A DNA stretch of 64,000 nucleotides from Brevibacillus antibioticus (GCF_005217615.1 NZ_SZNK01000001.1:4465001-4529000); one strand, 5' to 3'; positions 1 through 9,126 are shown, numbered from the stretch's first letter. Numbers and translations: made by a program. The notes: generated by a model not told the origin, from the letters alone.

Positions 1-130
1 CTGATTCCCCATTCAAGTCTAGTATGACGACTTTCGCCCCTTCCTCGGCAAACGTCCGGGCAATCTCCAAGCCAATTCCGCTCGCAGCCCCTGTTACTAC
101 TGCCACCTGCTGCTCCAACAACTTCTCCAT
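1..130 (-). CDS. SDR-family dehydrogenase, N-terminal part (cut by window start)
   Basis: The first 43 residues of a short-chain dehydrogenase/reductase are visible, reading leftward out of the window. They contain the NAD(P)-binding glycine motif TGAASGIG at residues 13-20, followed by a beta strand ending in D-L, where an acidic residue usually selects NAD. The ATG at 130 is preceded by a strong AGGAGAGGAG ribosome binding site. It lies downstream of a GntP-type permease and a sigma-54 activator. In related bacteria 3-hydroxybutyrate dehydrogenase sits in this setting, so that is a plausible substrate, but the substrate-binding half is outside the window. The family call is firm and the substrate is inferred. 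Confidence 0.85.
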   Translation of the reverse strand, partial: MEKLLEQQVAVVTGAASGIGLEIARTFAEEGAKVVILDLNGES

Positions 131-196
131 ACCCTGCTATCTCCTCTCCTGTCCCTCATTTTCTCTGTCTATAAACTGGCCGATCTCTGATGAAAT

Positions 197-1579
197 TTAA
201 ATAATAGAAACGGCGAATGCCAAAATGAACACGACAGCTGTTTTCAAAACGGTGATTGCGAAAATGTCTTTGTACGATTGGCGGTGAGTCAAACCAGTAA
301 TCGCGAGCAGTGTAATGACCGCTCCGTTGTGTGGCAATGTGTCCATACCACCAGAAGACATCGAGGCAATACGGTGCAGCAACTCAGGGCTGATTCCCGC
401 AGCATTTGCCATCTCCAGGTATTGTTTGCTCATAACCTCCAGCGCGATCGACATACCGCCCGACGCAGAACCTGTCACACCCGCCAGTACGTTTACAGCC
501 AGTGCCTCCGAAACCAACGGATGATCACTTGCTCCCATAATCCAGCCTTGGATGAGTTTGAAGCCCGGCAATGTTTTCACAACGTTTCCGAACCCAACTT
601 CGGAAGCAGTATTGAAGATCGCCAAGAGAGCGCCCATCGCTGCTGCCGTCAAACCACTCGCCAGCTTGTTTTTGACTTGCTTCACATTGATTAAAATTGC
701 GGCAATAATTCCAAGACAGAGCGAAATAATCAGTGACCAAGAAGAGACAACGTTTTTCACTTTCTCAATCTTAAATGATTCTTTGAGAATCGCTGGATCG
801 TACCACGTCTCTACTGTCCAAATCCCTCTGCTGAACAAATAGTTACCCACGAGCACCAATGCCAGCGGGAGAATCGCAACCCAGATGTTCATATAGGTTT
901 CATTTTTGATCAGCTCTGGCTCATTCGTATGTCCCTCGCCATAGCCTTCCCCAGCAGCGGCAGCTTGCTTGCGTCTGCGATCCAGCCATAGCATCCCGCC
1001 AACGAAAACCATGATGGCGCCAATCGTTCCTAGAACAGGTGCAGCATAAGCATCCGTACCAAAATAAGTCGTAGGAATGATGTTTTGAATTTGCGGTGTA
1101 CCTGGCAAGGCGTCCATCGTATACGTAAAAGCACCGAGCGCGATCGTCCCTGGAATGAGACGCTTCGGAATATTGGCTTCACGGAAAATCGCAGCGGCAA
1201 ACGGATACACCGCAAAAGCTACAACGAACAGGGAAACCCCGCCATACGTCAAAATCGAGCAAGCCAAAACAACAGCCAAGATCGCACGATTGGAGCCAAG
1301 TGCCTTTACAATCGTGTGGGCAATGGACGAGGCGGCACCGCTCAACTCCATGACTTTTCCGAAAATGGCACCCAGTAAGAAAATAGGGAAGAATGATTTC
1401 ACATAGTTTGCTGCATTCGTCATAAAGGTTTCGGTGTAGCTCGGCAGCAGAGAGATCCCGGAAAGGACAACCGCCAGCAGGGTAAAAATAGGGGCAAATA
1501 CGATAACAGGATAACCCCGATACGCAAAAAACATCAGGAGACCGAGCGAAATCAAGATGGATAACACTTCAATGATCAT
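197..1579 (-). CDS. GntP/CitMHS-type permease
   Basis: A 460-residue polytopic membrane protein with about 12-14 hydrophobic segments, the usual size for GntP-type (gluconate:H+ symporter superfamily) carriers. It should import a small carboxylate at the cytoplasmic membrane. It is transcribed leftward toward the SDR dehydrogenase 67 nt away and preceded by a sigma-54 activator gene on the same strand. A -24/-12 promoter about 90 nt before its start codon makes it the likely head of an inducible permease-dehydrogenase operon. Hydroxybutyrate or another hydroxy acid would fit the dehydrogenase partner, but gluconate or citrate cannot be excluded from sequence. Confidence 0.85.
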   Translation of the reverse strand: MIIEVLSILISLGLLMFFAYRGYPVIVFAPIFTLLAVVLSGISLLPSYTETFMTNAANYVKSFFPIFLLGAIFGKVMELSGAASSIAHTIVKALGSNRAILAVVLACSILTYGGVSLFVVAFAVYPFAAAIFREANIPKRLIPGTIALGAFTYTMDALPGTPQIQNIIPTTYFGTDAYAAPVLGTIGAIMVFVGGMLWLDRRRKQAAAAGEGYGEGHTNEPELIKNETYMNIWVAILPLALVLVGNYLFSRGIWTVETWYDPAILKESFKIEKVKNVVSSWSLIISLCLGIIAAILINVKQVKNKLASGLTAAAMGALLAIFNTASEVGFGNVVKTLPGFKLIQGWIMGASDHPLVSEALAVNVLAGVTGSASGGMSIALEVMSKQYLEMANAAGISPELLHRIASMSSGGMDTLPHNGAVITLLAITGLTHRQSYKDIFAITVLKTAVVFILAFAVSII

Positions 1580-1665
1580 ATAATTCTCCTTTCAATATTC
1601 TCCTCCGCTTACAGAGGAAATGATGTGGATTCACTTGGAGAAAACGCTTTCATATCCAGCTCAAT

Positions 1666-1681
1666 TGCATGGACCATGCCA
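1666..1681 (-). promoter_or_regulatory. sigma-54 (-24/-12) promoter for the permease operon
   Basis: Read on the minus strand the sequence is TGGCATGGTCCATGCA. It matches the RpoN consensus TGGCACG-N4-TTGCA at all but two specified positions, with GG and GC exactly 10 bp apart. It lies 87 nt before the permease start at 1579. A sigma-54-dependent activator gene lies immediately upstream, which supports the call. Confidence 0.75.
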
Positions 1682-1802
1682 ACTCCAGCCGATTCCAAAA
1701 AAATCGTTCTACCACACCCGTTCATCGTACCTCGACTGTTTGTAAGCGGATGATAGCGCTTGCAATTTTTCCGGATTTCCGGAATTTTTTGTCCGGTTTT
1801 AT

Positions 1803-1912
1803 GGAATCTAGCAAAAATCTGCCCACTTTTTAGGGATTCTGCTCGAGGGAGGCTACTGGGTTTAAGCGGGAGGTCTTCTTGCTCTATTCCAGAAAACCGG
1901 AATCTACCAAAA
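1803..1912. promoter_or_regulatory. candidate upstream activator sites (direct repeat)
   Basis: The 14-mer GGAATCTAGCAAAA at 1803-1816 recurs as GGAATCTACCAAAA at 1899-1912 (one mismatch), about 125-245 bp upstream of the sigma-54 promoter. Several CCGG/TTCCGG half-sites lie nearby (1770-1800, 1898-1901). This is the usual distance for enhancer-binding protein sites. The rest of the 1580-1984 gap holds no convincing gene; the 116-codon frame there has no start signal and no recognisable family. Confidence 0.35.
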
Positions 1913-1927
1913 CATTGTTCCTCCAGA

Positions 1928-1950
1928 TAAAAAAAGCCGTGAACCTGGCT
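1928..1950 (-). terminator. weak terminator after the sigma-54 activator gene
   Basis: On the minus strand a short AGCC/GGCT stem is followed by a run of seven T. It lies about 35 nt past the stop codon at 1985. The stem is only four pairs, so the call is tentative. Confidence 0.35.
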
Positions 1951-1984
1951 CAACGCCACATCCCCGACTTATACGCGCCTCTTG

Positions 1985-3355
1985 CTACTGGTACTTCTCC
2001 CACTTTTCGTAAAAGCTGGACTTGCTGATTTGCAACAGCTTGGCGGCGGAAAGCTTGTTCCCCCCGGCTTGCTGCATCGCTTGGCGAAGTGCTTCCTGCT
2101 CAGCCTCTTCCAAGACTTGTTTCAATGGTCGAACGGCATGAGTTGGAACCGACAAGGAGGGGAGTGACCCTTCGTCCGAAACAGGCAACCAGATATGCTC
2201 CTTTTTCAGGACATCGTCTTCCATTAGATGAAGGGCTCGTTCCAGCACGTTTTTCAACTCCCGTACATTGCCGGGCCAGGAGTAACCCCTAAATACGTTC
2301 CATACTTCTTCATCAATGGTCCTGACCGCAACACCAGTGGACTCGCCAAGCTGTTTGAGCAGATTCGAAACCAGCTCCGGCAAATCCTCCAAACGCTCGC
2401 GCAACGGAGGAATCGAAAGTGACACGACATTCAACCGATAATAGAGGTCCGCTCGAAACTTCCCCTCTTTGATGCTTTGAAGCATGTCCGAATTCGTGGA
2501 AGCTATTACCCGCACATCGATTGGCGTCGTCCGAACAGCACCTACCCGCTCGACTTCTTTTTCCTGCAACACGCGCAGTAGCTTGGCTTGCAACGGCAAC
2601 GGCATGTCCCCGATCTCATCCAACAGAATGGTTCCGTGATTAGCCAGCTCGAACTTTCCTTTTTTTCCGCGGCGAACAGCTCCAGTAAACGCACCTTCTT
2701 CATAGCCAAACAGCTCTGATTCGAGCAAAGAATCTGGAATAGCGGCACAATTCACCCGAATGAAAGGACCCATTTTGCGCTTGCTCTCGGCATGAATAGC
2801 GTGGGCAAACAGCTCCTTGCCCGTCCCGCTTTCGCCTGTGATGAGCACAGTCGAATCGCTTTTCGCAACTTTCAGAGAAAATCCTTTAAGCTCCTGCAGC
2901 TTCTGGCTGTACCCAACGATTTGGTCAAAATGATAGGTAGCCCCCATTCGCCGCCGCAACTCTTTCTTATAATAGGTCAGCTCATCCTTCAGCTGAGCAA
3001 CCATCGCAGCCAAGGCAGTAAGCTCTTGCACATCCTGGAACAGCACCGTTCCCAGAACGGCAATCACTTTACCTTCGTCCATGATCGGGATGCGGTGCGC
3101 AATCATATTCTGTCCTTTTATTTGCTGAATGTCTGCGATCTCGGCAACACCTTCCTGACCGACAATATGCATCCGCGTGTTTTCGATGACATCCGTCACT
3201 GGCTGTCCGATCACGTCCTGTACATTCAGGAATTCCCGATAGCTCCGATTCAATAAGAGTATTTTTCCATCCTTGTCCGTTACGATCATTGGTTCATGGG
3301 CATTTTCAAAAACGACCTCAAGCAATTTGCTCATCTGCTGGAGATTCCAATCCAA
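1985..3355 (-). CDS. sigma-54-dependent activator (PAS-AAA+-Fis HTH)
   Basis: An enhancer-binding protein of about 456 residues. A PAS sensor domain occupies roughly residues 10-110, and a short coiled segment leads to the AAA+ domain (Walker A GESGTGKE near 174-181, sigma-54 contact motif GAFTGA near 221-226, Walker B ILLDEIGDMP). The C-terminus is a Fis-type helix-turn-helix. I start it at TTG 3355, which has AAAGGGGGAG just upstream. The longer open frame to 3493 would overlap the next gene and has no ribosome site; an ATG seven codons further in is the alternative. With no receiver domain, it probably senses a small molecule through PAS and activates the downstream permease promoter. Confidence 0.92.
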   Translation of the reverse strand: MDWNLQQMSKLLEVVFENAHEPMIVTDKDGKILLLNRSYREFLNVQDVIGQPVTDVIENTRMHIVGQEGVAEIADIQQIKGQNMIAHRIPIMDEGKVIAVLGTVLFQDVQELTALAAMVAQLKDELTYYKKELRRRMGATYHFDQIVGYSQKLQELKGFSLKVAKSDSTVLITGESGTGKELFAHAIHAESKRKMGPFIRVNCAAIPDSLLESELFGYEEGAFTGAVRRGKKGKFELANHGTILLDEIGDMPLPLQAKLLRVLQEKEVERVGAVRTTPIDVRVIASTNSDMLQSIKEGKFRADLYYRLNVVSLSIPPLRERLEDLPELVSNLLKQLGESTGVAVRTIDEEVWNVFRGYSWPGNVRELKNVLERALHLMEDDVLKKEHIWLPVSDEGSLPSLSVPTHAVRPLKQVLEEAEQEALRQAMQQAGGNKLSAAKLLQISKSSFYEKWEKYQ

Positions 3356-3407
3356 AACCGGCTCCCCCTTTGTCTGAATACGCTGTGTAAAAATTATACA
3401 GGAACGA

Positions 3408-3791
3408 TCAGGGGAGGTGCTGTAATTGCTTGACCAATCGCTTGGGAGCCGCGCACATATAGCCTTCCCGTATGTAATCCTCGATTTCACCATAGCTAGT
3501 CACGTTTTTGTCCAGGATCGAAACCCAGCCGTGATGGCCGATGTACGGCGTCTTGTAAAAATGCTCCTGCACAAGCAAAATCTCTTGGGTCGTCTTCAGC
3601 ACCTTCACAGAAAGGGAGGGGCCTTCAATGCCCCCCTCTCCCAAAATGACAAACGGCTTGTCGTTTACGCGAAACGAGGTATGTCCAAAAGCGTCTACCT
3701 GCTCCGTTACTTCTGGCAATCGCATCGCCAGCTCGCGAACAGCAGCTACCATCTTCAACCCTTCTATAGAAGAAATCTGTTCGTGCACCAT
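3408..3791 (-). CDS. MmcQ/YjbR family protein
   Basis: A 127-residue protein of the MmcQ/YjbR family (CyaY-like fold, double-wing DNA-binding type). The family hallmarks are visible: an N-terminal helix with L-P-E-V-T-E, then G-H-T-S-F-R and a later H-H-G-W-V segment. The ATG at 3791 is chosen because GGGAGG sits ten bases upstream; a TTG nine codons earlier lacks a ribosome site. The cellular role of the family is poorly defined and nothing in the neighbourhood specifies it. Confidence 0.85.
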   Translation of the reverse strand: MVHEQISSIEGLKMVAAVRELAMRLPEVTEQVDAFGHTSFRVNDKPFVILGEGGIEGPSLSVKVLKTTQEILLVQEHFYKTPYIGHHGWVSILDKNVTSYGEIEDYIREGYMCAAPKRLVKQLQHLP

Positions 3792-3822
3792 CTGGTTCAA
3801 GCCTCCCTGTGGTTCCAAACGC

Positions 3823-4406
3823 TTATATACCAGTCTGTTCTGTACTTTGCACCACGTTTCCTTCCCTCATACGATAAAGCGGCAAAATAAAGCTGAGACC
3901 CATGATCATCAGGAATGCAGCGATCCCGTATATGACTGCGAGCGGAAGATGTAGGTTCAATACCCCCGTAATACTCATCATGACGACCATGGAGCCTGTA
4001 AACAACGGGGTCAGTATTCCATTCACCCGACCAATAAAGGTACTCTCGGTATTTTTAAGCAGCGTGGTGTTGATCCCCATTTGAATGGAGGGCAAGAGCA
4101 ATCCCGCGATGAACTGGACGGTTGAGAAAACTGAGAGAGAATGGCTGAAATGAGTGTGGCAAAAAAGATGGCCTTCCACGAGCCGTAAACGAAGGTAAGC
4201 AGCACTCCGACAACCGATAGAGCACTCAGCACCTCACACCAGACCATCGTTTTTCTCGGTTGCCAGCGGTCGGCGAACGGATCTTCTCCTGTATGGTCCA
4301 TCACAAAGAGCAGAATCGCCATGTTGCGCACCCATACTCCGATTTGCAACAAAAATCCTGATAACAAAATAGTCCTGACATAGCGGTTTTTCAAAACATT
4401 TGACAT
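3823..4406 (-). pseudogene. MFS transporter remnant (deletions and frameshift)
   Basis: Two overlapping frames carry consecutive parts of one major facilitator protein. The N-terminal frame (from ATG 4406, with AAGGGGG upstream) reads one or two membrane segments. It then jumps from T-G-E-D-P-F directly to A-D-R-W-Q-P-R, the loop after the second or third helix, so an internal stretch is missing. After F-S-Q-P-S it shifts frame, and the other frame (to 3823) supplies the last membrane helices beginning Q-F-I-A-G-L-L-L-P. The total is about 195 codons against roughly 400 for an intact carrier. The ribosome site is intact but the product cannot be functional. Confidence 0.8.
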
Positions 4407-4683
4407 AAAAAAGCCCCCTTATCCGTTGCGAACTGGACAGAAGGCTACGCATATTATCGTCAAAAAGACATAGAAACCCTTTGGTGAGTCTAAAAAGGAT
4501 CTACCATCTATACGCCAATATACACATACTACGCCTATCCAACAACGCATCGTTTTATCCGATTAGTTTTGTGGAAATAGGAGTTAGCAGATGATTGGTT
4601 TAATGGTCACCCTTTCTTGTAGAATGACCCAAAGGTACCACAAAAAGTAATCCTGAGACAAGAAAAATTCACTTGATCTTGTC

Positions 4684-6027
4684 CTATGCCTTGTCGACAA
4701 GTGTGATGCGCTCTGCTGCGGGAATGCGCGGCTGAGCGCCAGGGATCGCGGCGGGATAACCAATATGCAGGTTCCCCAGCACTTTTTCACCTGGTCGAAT
4801 GCCCATCGCTTCACGGAATTCCGGTTCGTGTATCCACGGGTACGTCTCCCACGTCAGACCGATGCCTTTTTCCCACGCTAGCAAGCTAAAGTTATGAATG
4901 ACAATGCTGGTCGAAGCGAAATCGTCCTGACGGGTAATCAGGTTCGGACTTTCTTCCATGATGACCGTCATCAGCATCGGAATCGCCATGATTTTATTGT
5001 AAAACTTCTCGCCGACTTCTTTCTTTTTCGCCGGATCAATCTCCCGCTTTTCCTTCATAATCCGCACGGCTTCTGCGATTCTTCTCTTGCCTTCCCCGTA
5101 CGTCACGATAAAGCGCCACGGTTGTGTCATGTGATAATTTGGCGCCCACACGGCTGTATCCATCAGTTCAGTAACCAGTGCAGGGTCTACCTCACGATCT
5201 GTAAAGCGATGAATCGAGCGACGTTCTCTAATCAATTTGGACAGTTCCATTTCTGTCTCCTCCTTCTTCTCATTCCAGAGCCATTCCAACGCCCCCGGAA
5301 ATCTGGCATTTGCATATTTGCTCAAATGATCCGCCCCTTCGTCCATGAACAGGACGAGCTGATCTGCTGTGAAGCCGCTATCTATCAATATCTCATGCGC
5401 TTCTTTTGTCAGCGGAACCATTTGTTTCTGGACGTTTTGTTTTTTGGTCCCTTCCTTACTGCCGACATCCATGTAGATGCGCAGCCCGGGATGGTACATT
5501 TTCTTTTCCCGCATAAACGAAACCATGCCTTCATACCAATACGATCCCGAGATGCTGCCGATTTTCGTGAAAACATCCGGGTATTGGTGCGCAGCGTACA
5601 TCGAGATCAAGCCACCTAGCGAAAATCCGATGATCCCTGTTTTTTCAGGCCTAGGGTCTGTTCTGTACTTGCTGTCGATATACGCCTTACATTCATTGGC
5701 GACGTAAGAAAGATACTCATCTCCTTGTCCGCCAAAATCAATGTTGCGCTCAGGCGAGATCGCTTTGGAAAACCAAGGCGTATAGTCATCCCTGCGGTTT
5801 TCTGGTTGGATGCCGACGAGAATTAGCTCAGGAATTTTTCCCTCTGCAAACTGATCTTCGATTACATCGAGTGCCGTACTAAACGCAGGGTCAAACAAGT
5901 CACCGCCATCATGGACATACATGACGGGAAAACGGGACGTACTCTTGTCATAGGATGGCGGCAAATATACGAGCAGTGCTCGGTGATGGCTTACGTCTGC
6001 TAACAATTGTCCCTTCACAATTTGCAC
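4684..6027 (-). CDS. Ferric-siderophore esterase fused to nitroreductase
   Basis: One uninterrupted 447-codon frame joins two proteins. Residues 1-259 are an esterase-D/Fes-type alpha/beta hydrolase with nucleophile motif GFSLGG (Ser136) and a late G-A-D-H (His234); such enzymes hydrolyse trilactone siderophores. Residues 260-447 are an FMN nitroreductase beginning M-E-L-S-K-L-I-R-E-R-R-S. Downstream of feuC it sits where Bacillus carries ybbA, the enterobactin/bacillibactin esterase of the feu operon. The junction residues E-K-K-E-E-T-E are the translation of a good ribosome site before Met260, so the fusion looks like loss of the first gene's stop codon. A reductase could release iron while the esterase opens the ligand, but that is inference. 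Confidence 0.85.
   Translation of the reverse strand: MQIVKGQLLADVSHHRALLVYLPPSYDKSTSRFPVMYVHDGGDLFDPAFSTALDVIEDQFAEGKIPELILVGIQPENRRDDYTPWFSKAISPERNIDFGGQGDEYLSYVANECKAYIDSKYRTDPRPEKTGIIGFSLGGLISMYAAHQYPDVFTKIGSISGSYWYEGMVSFMREKKMYHPGLRIYMDVGSKEGTKKQNVQKQMVPLTKEAHEILIDSGFTADQLVLFMDEGADHLSKYANARFPGALEWLWNEKKEETEMELSKLIRERRSIHRFTDREVDPALVTELMDTAVWAPNYHMTQPWRFIVTYGEGKRRIAEAVRIMKEKREIDPAKKKEVGEKFYNKIMAIPMLMTVIMEESPNLITRQDDFASTSIVIHNFSLLAWEKGIGLTWETYPWIHEPEFREAMGIRPGEKVLGNLHIGYPAAIPGAQPRIPAAERITLVDKA
5248..5265 (-). promoter_or_regulatory. internal ribosome binding site and ATG inside the fusion gene
   Basis: AAGGAGGAG (5257-5265) is followed, six bases on, by ATG 5250, the natural first codon of the nitroreductase domain. 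A free 188-residue nitroreductase may therefore be made as well as the 447-residue fusion. The site would be unnecessary in a long-established fusion, which argues that the joining is recent. Confidence 0.6.
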
Positions 6028-6036
6028 GTCCCCTCT

Positions 6037-7056
6037 TTATTTTTTTCTTCTACTCAGTAGATAGAAGAAATACGGTACACCGATGATCGAAATGACGATA
6101 CCCACTGGTAGTTCAATGGGTGTGAACACCGTTTTGGCGATAAAGTCCGCTGCCACGACCATGAGCATCCCGATTGTTCCTGACAAGGGAAGAACATACC
6201 TGTGCTGGATTCCCGTCAAACGCTTCGCAATATGCGGTGCCATCAAGCCGACGAATCCAATGCCTCCGGAAACCGAAACACATGCGCTCACGATCCCGAT
6301 ACTCGACAGCAGGAGAATATTGCGCTCCTTTTCCACGGGCACACCCAGATTCTTGACGGACTCCTCACTCAATTGAAGCAAATCGAGAATATGCACCTTG
6401 CGCATCAAAACAGGAATGAGTATGACGAGCCATGGCAGCATCCCTGCAATATGCGTCCAATTGGCACTCCAAATACTGCCCGTGAGCCATACGGCTGCCA
6501 TTTCAAAATCGTTGGGATTCATTTTTAACGAGAGATACAGTGCCACGGCACCCAATCCGGAGCCAATCGCGATCCCCACCAGAATCAGTCGTTGTGGGTC
6601 AAGTGCTCCGTTACGCCAAGCAAATAGATAAATCAGTCCAGCCGCAAGCAATCCGCCTGTCAAACCAAACAACGGCATGGCCATGATGGAATACCAGCTC
6701 GCATCCATGAATTGTCCACCGAAGAAAAACATAAAAGCGACGATAGCGGCTCCTGCCCCAGCATTAATGCCCAAAATCCCCGGATCAGCCAGCCCGTTAC
6801 GGGTGATCCCCTGAATGACGGTACCAGCGACCCCCAATCCAAAGCCCACTAACGCCGCAATAACAATCCGCGGCAGGCGGAAATCGAAAATAACCAAATC
6901 ATATTCCGCTACAGGATCAATACGCAATAACGTACGGATGACATCCAGCACCGTCATGTCAAATGCACCGTTGGTCAGGCTGATATAAATTGCCAGCAAA
7001 GTCAAAGCGATGTTGACGAAAAATAGCAAACGAAATTTACCTTTTCGATTAGGCAT
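6037..7056 (-). CDS. feuC: iron-siderophore ABC permease, FeuC-like
   Basis: A FecCD/BtuC-family permease of 339 residues with about nine or ten membrane helices and the conserved G-F-V-G-L-M-A-P-H-I segment that contacts the ATPase. With FeuB it should form the heterodimeric channel for ferric siderophore import. Its start overlaps the end of feuB by 8 bp, indicating translational coupling. The esterase-nitroreductase gene follows 9 nt downstream. No ATPase gene is in the operon; in Bacillus the Feu system borrows the shared ATPase YusV, and the same is likely here. Confidence 0.9.
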   Translation of the reverse strand: MPNRKGKFRLLFFVNIALTLLAIYISLTNGAFDMTVLDVIRTLLRIDPVAEYDLVIFDFRLPRIVIAALVGFGLGVAGTVIQGITRNGLADPGILGINAGAGAAIVAFMFFFGGQFMDASWYSIMAMPLFGLTGGLLAAGLIYLFAWRNGALDPQRLILVGIAIGSGLGAVALYLSLKMNPNDFEMAAVWLTGSIWSANWTHIAGMLPWLVILIPVLMRKVHILDLLQLSEESVKNLGVPVEKERNILLLSSIGIVSACVSVSGGIGFVGLMAPHIAKRLTGIQHRYVLPLSGTIGMLMVVAADFIAKTVFTPIELPVGIVISIIGVPYFFYLLSRRKK

Positions 7057-8056
7057 GCTTTCCCCCTCCTCTCTTGTAAATCAAATAGAGGAAGAACGGA
7101 ACGCCAATAAAAGCCGTCACCACACCGATTGGGGTCTCAAACGGACTGTTCATAAATCGGCTGAGAACGTCAGACAAGCCGAGGAAAATACCGCCCAATA
7201 AACCTGCGCATGGAATGATCCATCGATAATCGAGACCTACCAAAAAGCGGGTAATGTGGGGAATGATCAGCCCGACAAAGGCGATTTTTCCTGCCAACGC
7301 TACGGAAATGCCTGTCAGAATGACAACAGCGGCTGTTGCCAGCACTTTGACCATCACCGTTCTCTGTCCGAGACCTCGAGATACTTCGTCGCCCAAGGAT
7401 AAGATCGTAATAGATTTGGACAAAAGAAGTGCTATGACAATACCCACGATGGCAAAAGGGACCGCTAGCTTCACCAACTCAGGCTCCAAGAGATGCAGCC
7501 TCGCATTGTACCAGAAGCTGACGTTTTGCGAGACTTGAAAATAAGTAGAAATCGCGGCTGAAATACTGCTCAGAAAAGTACCTGTAATCGTACCGATGAC
7601 CGCCATCCCTACTGGCGTTAAGCCGTTCGGCAACAGTCGGGAAAAAGCGAGAACCATCGCAACCGCGAGTGCGGAACCGATCAAGGACATGGTAATCATC
7701 GTGACACTCGTAGCAGATGGAAGGAAAACCATGCACAGCGTAACGGCAAAGACCGAACCGTCAGACACGCCCATAATAGAGGGGGACGCGAGGTAATTCC
7801 TCGTCATCCCCTGCATCAACGCTCCTGATATCGCTAGAAATGCTCCGATCATGAGTGCGCCCAAAACTCTTGGCAAGCGAGAATGCATGACAATTTGATG
7901 ATCGACATTCCCTTCATCAAAGGCAGAGAAAGCTTGATAAATCGTCCCCGCATCAATCGGCTTGGCCCCGTAATGAATGGAGAGCAAGATTGTAAGCAGG
8001 ATCACCAATGGCGAAACAGCTAGTATGATCATGGAAGTTGCTTTTTTGGATTGCAT
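7049..8056 (-). CDS. feuB: iron-siderophore ABC permease, FeuB-like
   Basis: A 335-residue FecCD-family permease with the same G-F-V/I-G-L-x-x-P-H ATPase-contact segment and about nine or ten membrane helices. It follows the binding lipoprotein feuA by 19 nt and overlaps feuC, matching the order feuA-feuB-feuC of Bacillus subtilis. The feuB/feuC names rest on gene order and family, not on residue-level discrimination between the two permeases. Confidence 0.9.
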   Translation of the reverse strand: MQSKKATSMIILAVSPLVILLTILLSIHYGAKPIDAGTIYQAFSAFDEGNVDHQIVMHSRLPRVLGALMIGAFLAISGALMQGMTRNYLASPSIMGVSDGSVFAVTLCMVFLPSATSVTMITMSLIGSALAVAMVLAFSRLLPNGLTPVGMAVIGTITGTFLSSISAAISTYFQVSQNVSFWYNARLHLLEPELVKLAVPFAIVGIVIALLLSKSITILSLGDEVSRGLGQRTVMVKVLATAAVVILTGISVALAGKIAFVGLIIPHITRFLVGLDYRWIIPCAGLLGGIFLGLSDVLSRFMNSPFETPIGVVTAFIGVPFFLYLIYKRGGGKHA

Positions 8057-8075
8057 AGCCTACCCTCGCCTACTT

Positions 8076-9080
8076 TTACTTGGCAGACAATTTTTCTACA
8101 GCCGCCTTCAGGAATTGTGTTTTGCTCCAAGCAGTACCGCCTTGTGCGAGAGGATCAACCACGTTTACGTAAACCTTGCCGTTTTTCACTGCATTCACGC
8201 TCTTCCAAATCGGGTTGTTCTGCAAATCTTCCAATGCATTTGGCTTGTCCTTATTCTCGTCTGGAGAGAACTGGATGAACAGGTAGTCCGGGTTGATCTG
8301 GCTGAATTTCTCCATGGAGATCATTTCTTGTGCCTTCGCCGCTTTTACTTCTTCTGGTGCTGTTAAACCAAGGTCTGCGTACAGAGCTGGGTTGAAGAAC
8401 ACCTTCTCTGGATAGATGCCGATATTTCCTTGGCGCAGACGAATCACCAATACTTTTGTATCCTTCACGCTGTCTCCCAATTTTGCTTTTGCCGCTTCAA
8501 TCCCTGATTTGTATTCATTGAGCGCTTTTTCTGCCTCAGCTTGCTTGCCAGTCAGTTCACCCAACAATTGCAGGTTCGCTTCCCAGTTGGTTGAAATGTG
8601 AGAAACAGGGAAGGTAGGTGCAATCTTGTTTAGCTTTTCAGCCATTTCTGGTGGAAATTTGCTACTACCCAAGATCACGTCCGGCTTCAAGGACAGGATC
8701 GTTTCCAGATTCGGTTGGATTTTTTCCCCAATCGATGTGGCTTGACCCGTAATCGGTGCAAACATCTCCGGGAATTTGCCGCCGACAGAAATCGCGCCTA
8801 CCGGGTTTACGTTCAGCACAAGGGAATCTTCCATGGACTCCATGCTTCCTACAATGACGATTCTCTCTGTTTTGCTAGGAACGGTATATTCTTTATCCAA
8901 ATATTTGATCGTGCGTGTCTCTGCTTTATTGGCTTCATCGGCCGGCTTTTCTGCTGAAGCCGTTGTCGCAGGTGCTGCAGCAGGTGCAGTCGTGTTATTC
9001 GCTGCTTCTTTTCCTCCGCCGCACGCTGTCAGAGCCAATGTCAGCGCTGCAATGCTCAAGCCTAGGTATATCTTTTTCAT
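8076..9080 (-). CDS. feuA: siderophore-binding lipoprotein, FeuA-like
   Basis: A 334-residue class III periplasmic-binding-type protein. The start is ATG 9080, with GAGGGG upstream; the longer frame to 9116 adds a non-signal extension. Residues 1-19 are a lipoprotein signal peptide with lipobox L-T-A-C, so Cys20 is lipidated. An alanine- and threonine-rich tether follows, then the substrate-binding domain. It would capture a catecholate-type ferric siderophore at the outer face of the membrane and deliver it to FeuB-FeuC. A Fur box lies just upstream. Confidence 0.92.
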   Translation of the reverse strand: MKKIYLGLSIAALTLALTACGGGKEAANNTTAPAAAPATTASAEKPADEANKAETRTIKYLDKEYTVPSKTERIVIVGSMESMEDSLVLNVNPVGAISVGGKFPEMFAPITGQATSIGEKIQPNLETILSLKPDVILGSSKFPPEMAEKLNKIAPTFPVSHISTNWEANLQLLGELTGKQAEAEKALNEYKSGIEAAKAKLGDSVKDTKVLVIRLRQGNIGIYPEKVFFNPALYADLGLTAPEEVKAAKAQEMISMEKFSQINPDYLFIQFSPDENKDKPNALEDLQNNPIWKSVNAVKNGKVYVNVVDPLAQGGTAWSKTQFLKAAVEKLSAK

Positions 9081-9126
9081 TCTTGAAAGACCCCTCTCAG
9101 AAATGTAATGTCTCACTTCGGATTAG

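Noticed and set aside
1609-1959. 116-codon minus-strand frame in the permease promoter region
   Set aside because: It covers the sigma-54 promoter and activator sites and has no ribosome site.
4894-5619. 241-codon open frame on the plus strand
   Set aside because: Antisense to the esterase-nitroreductase gene, with no ribosome site.
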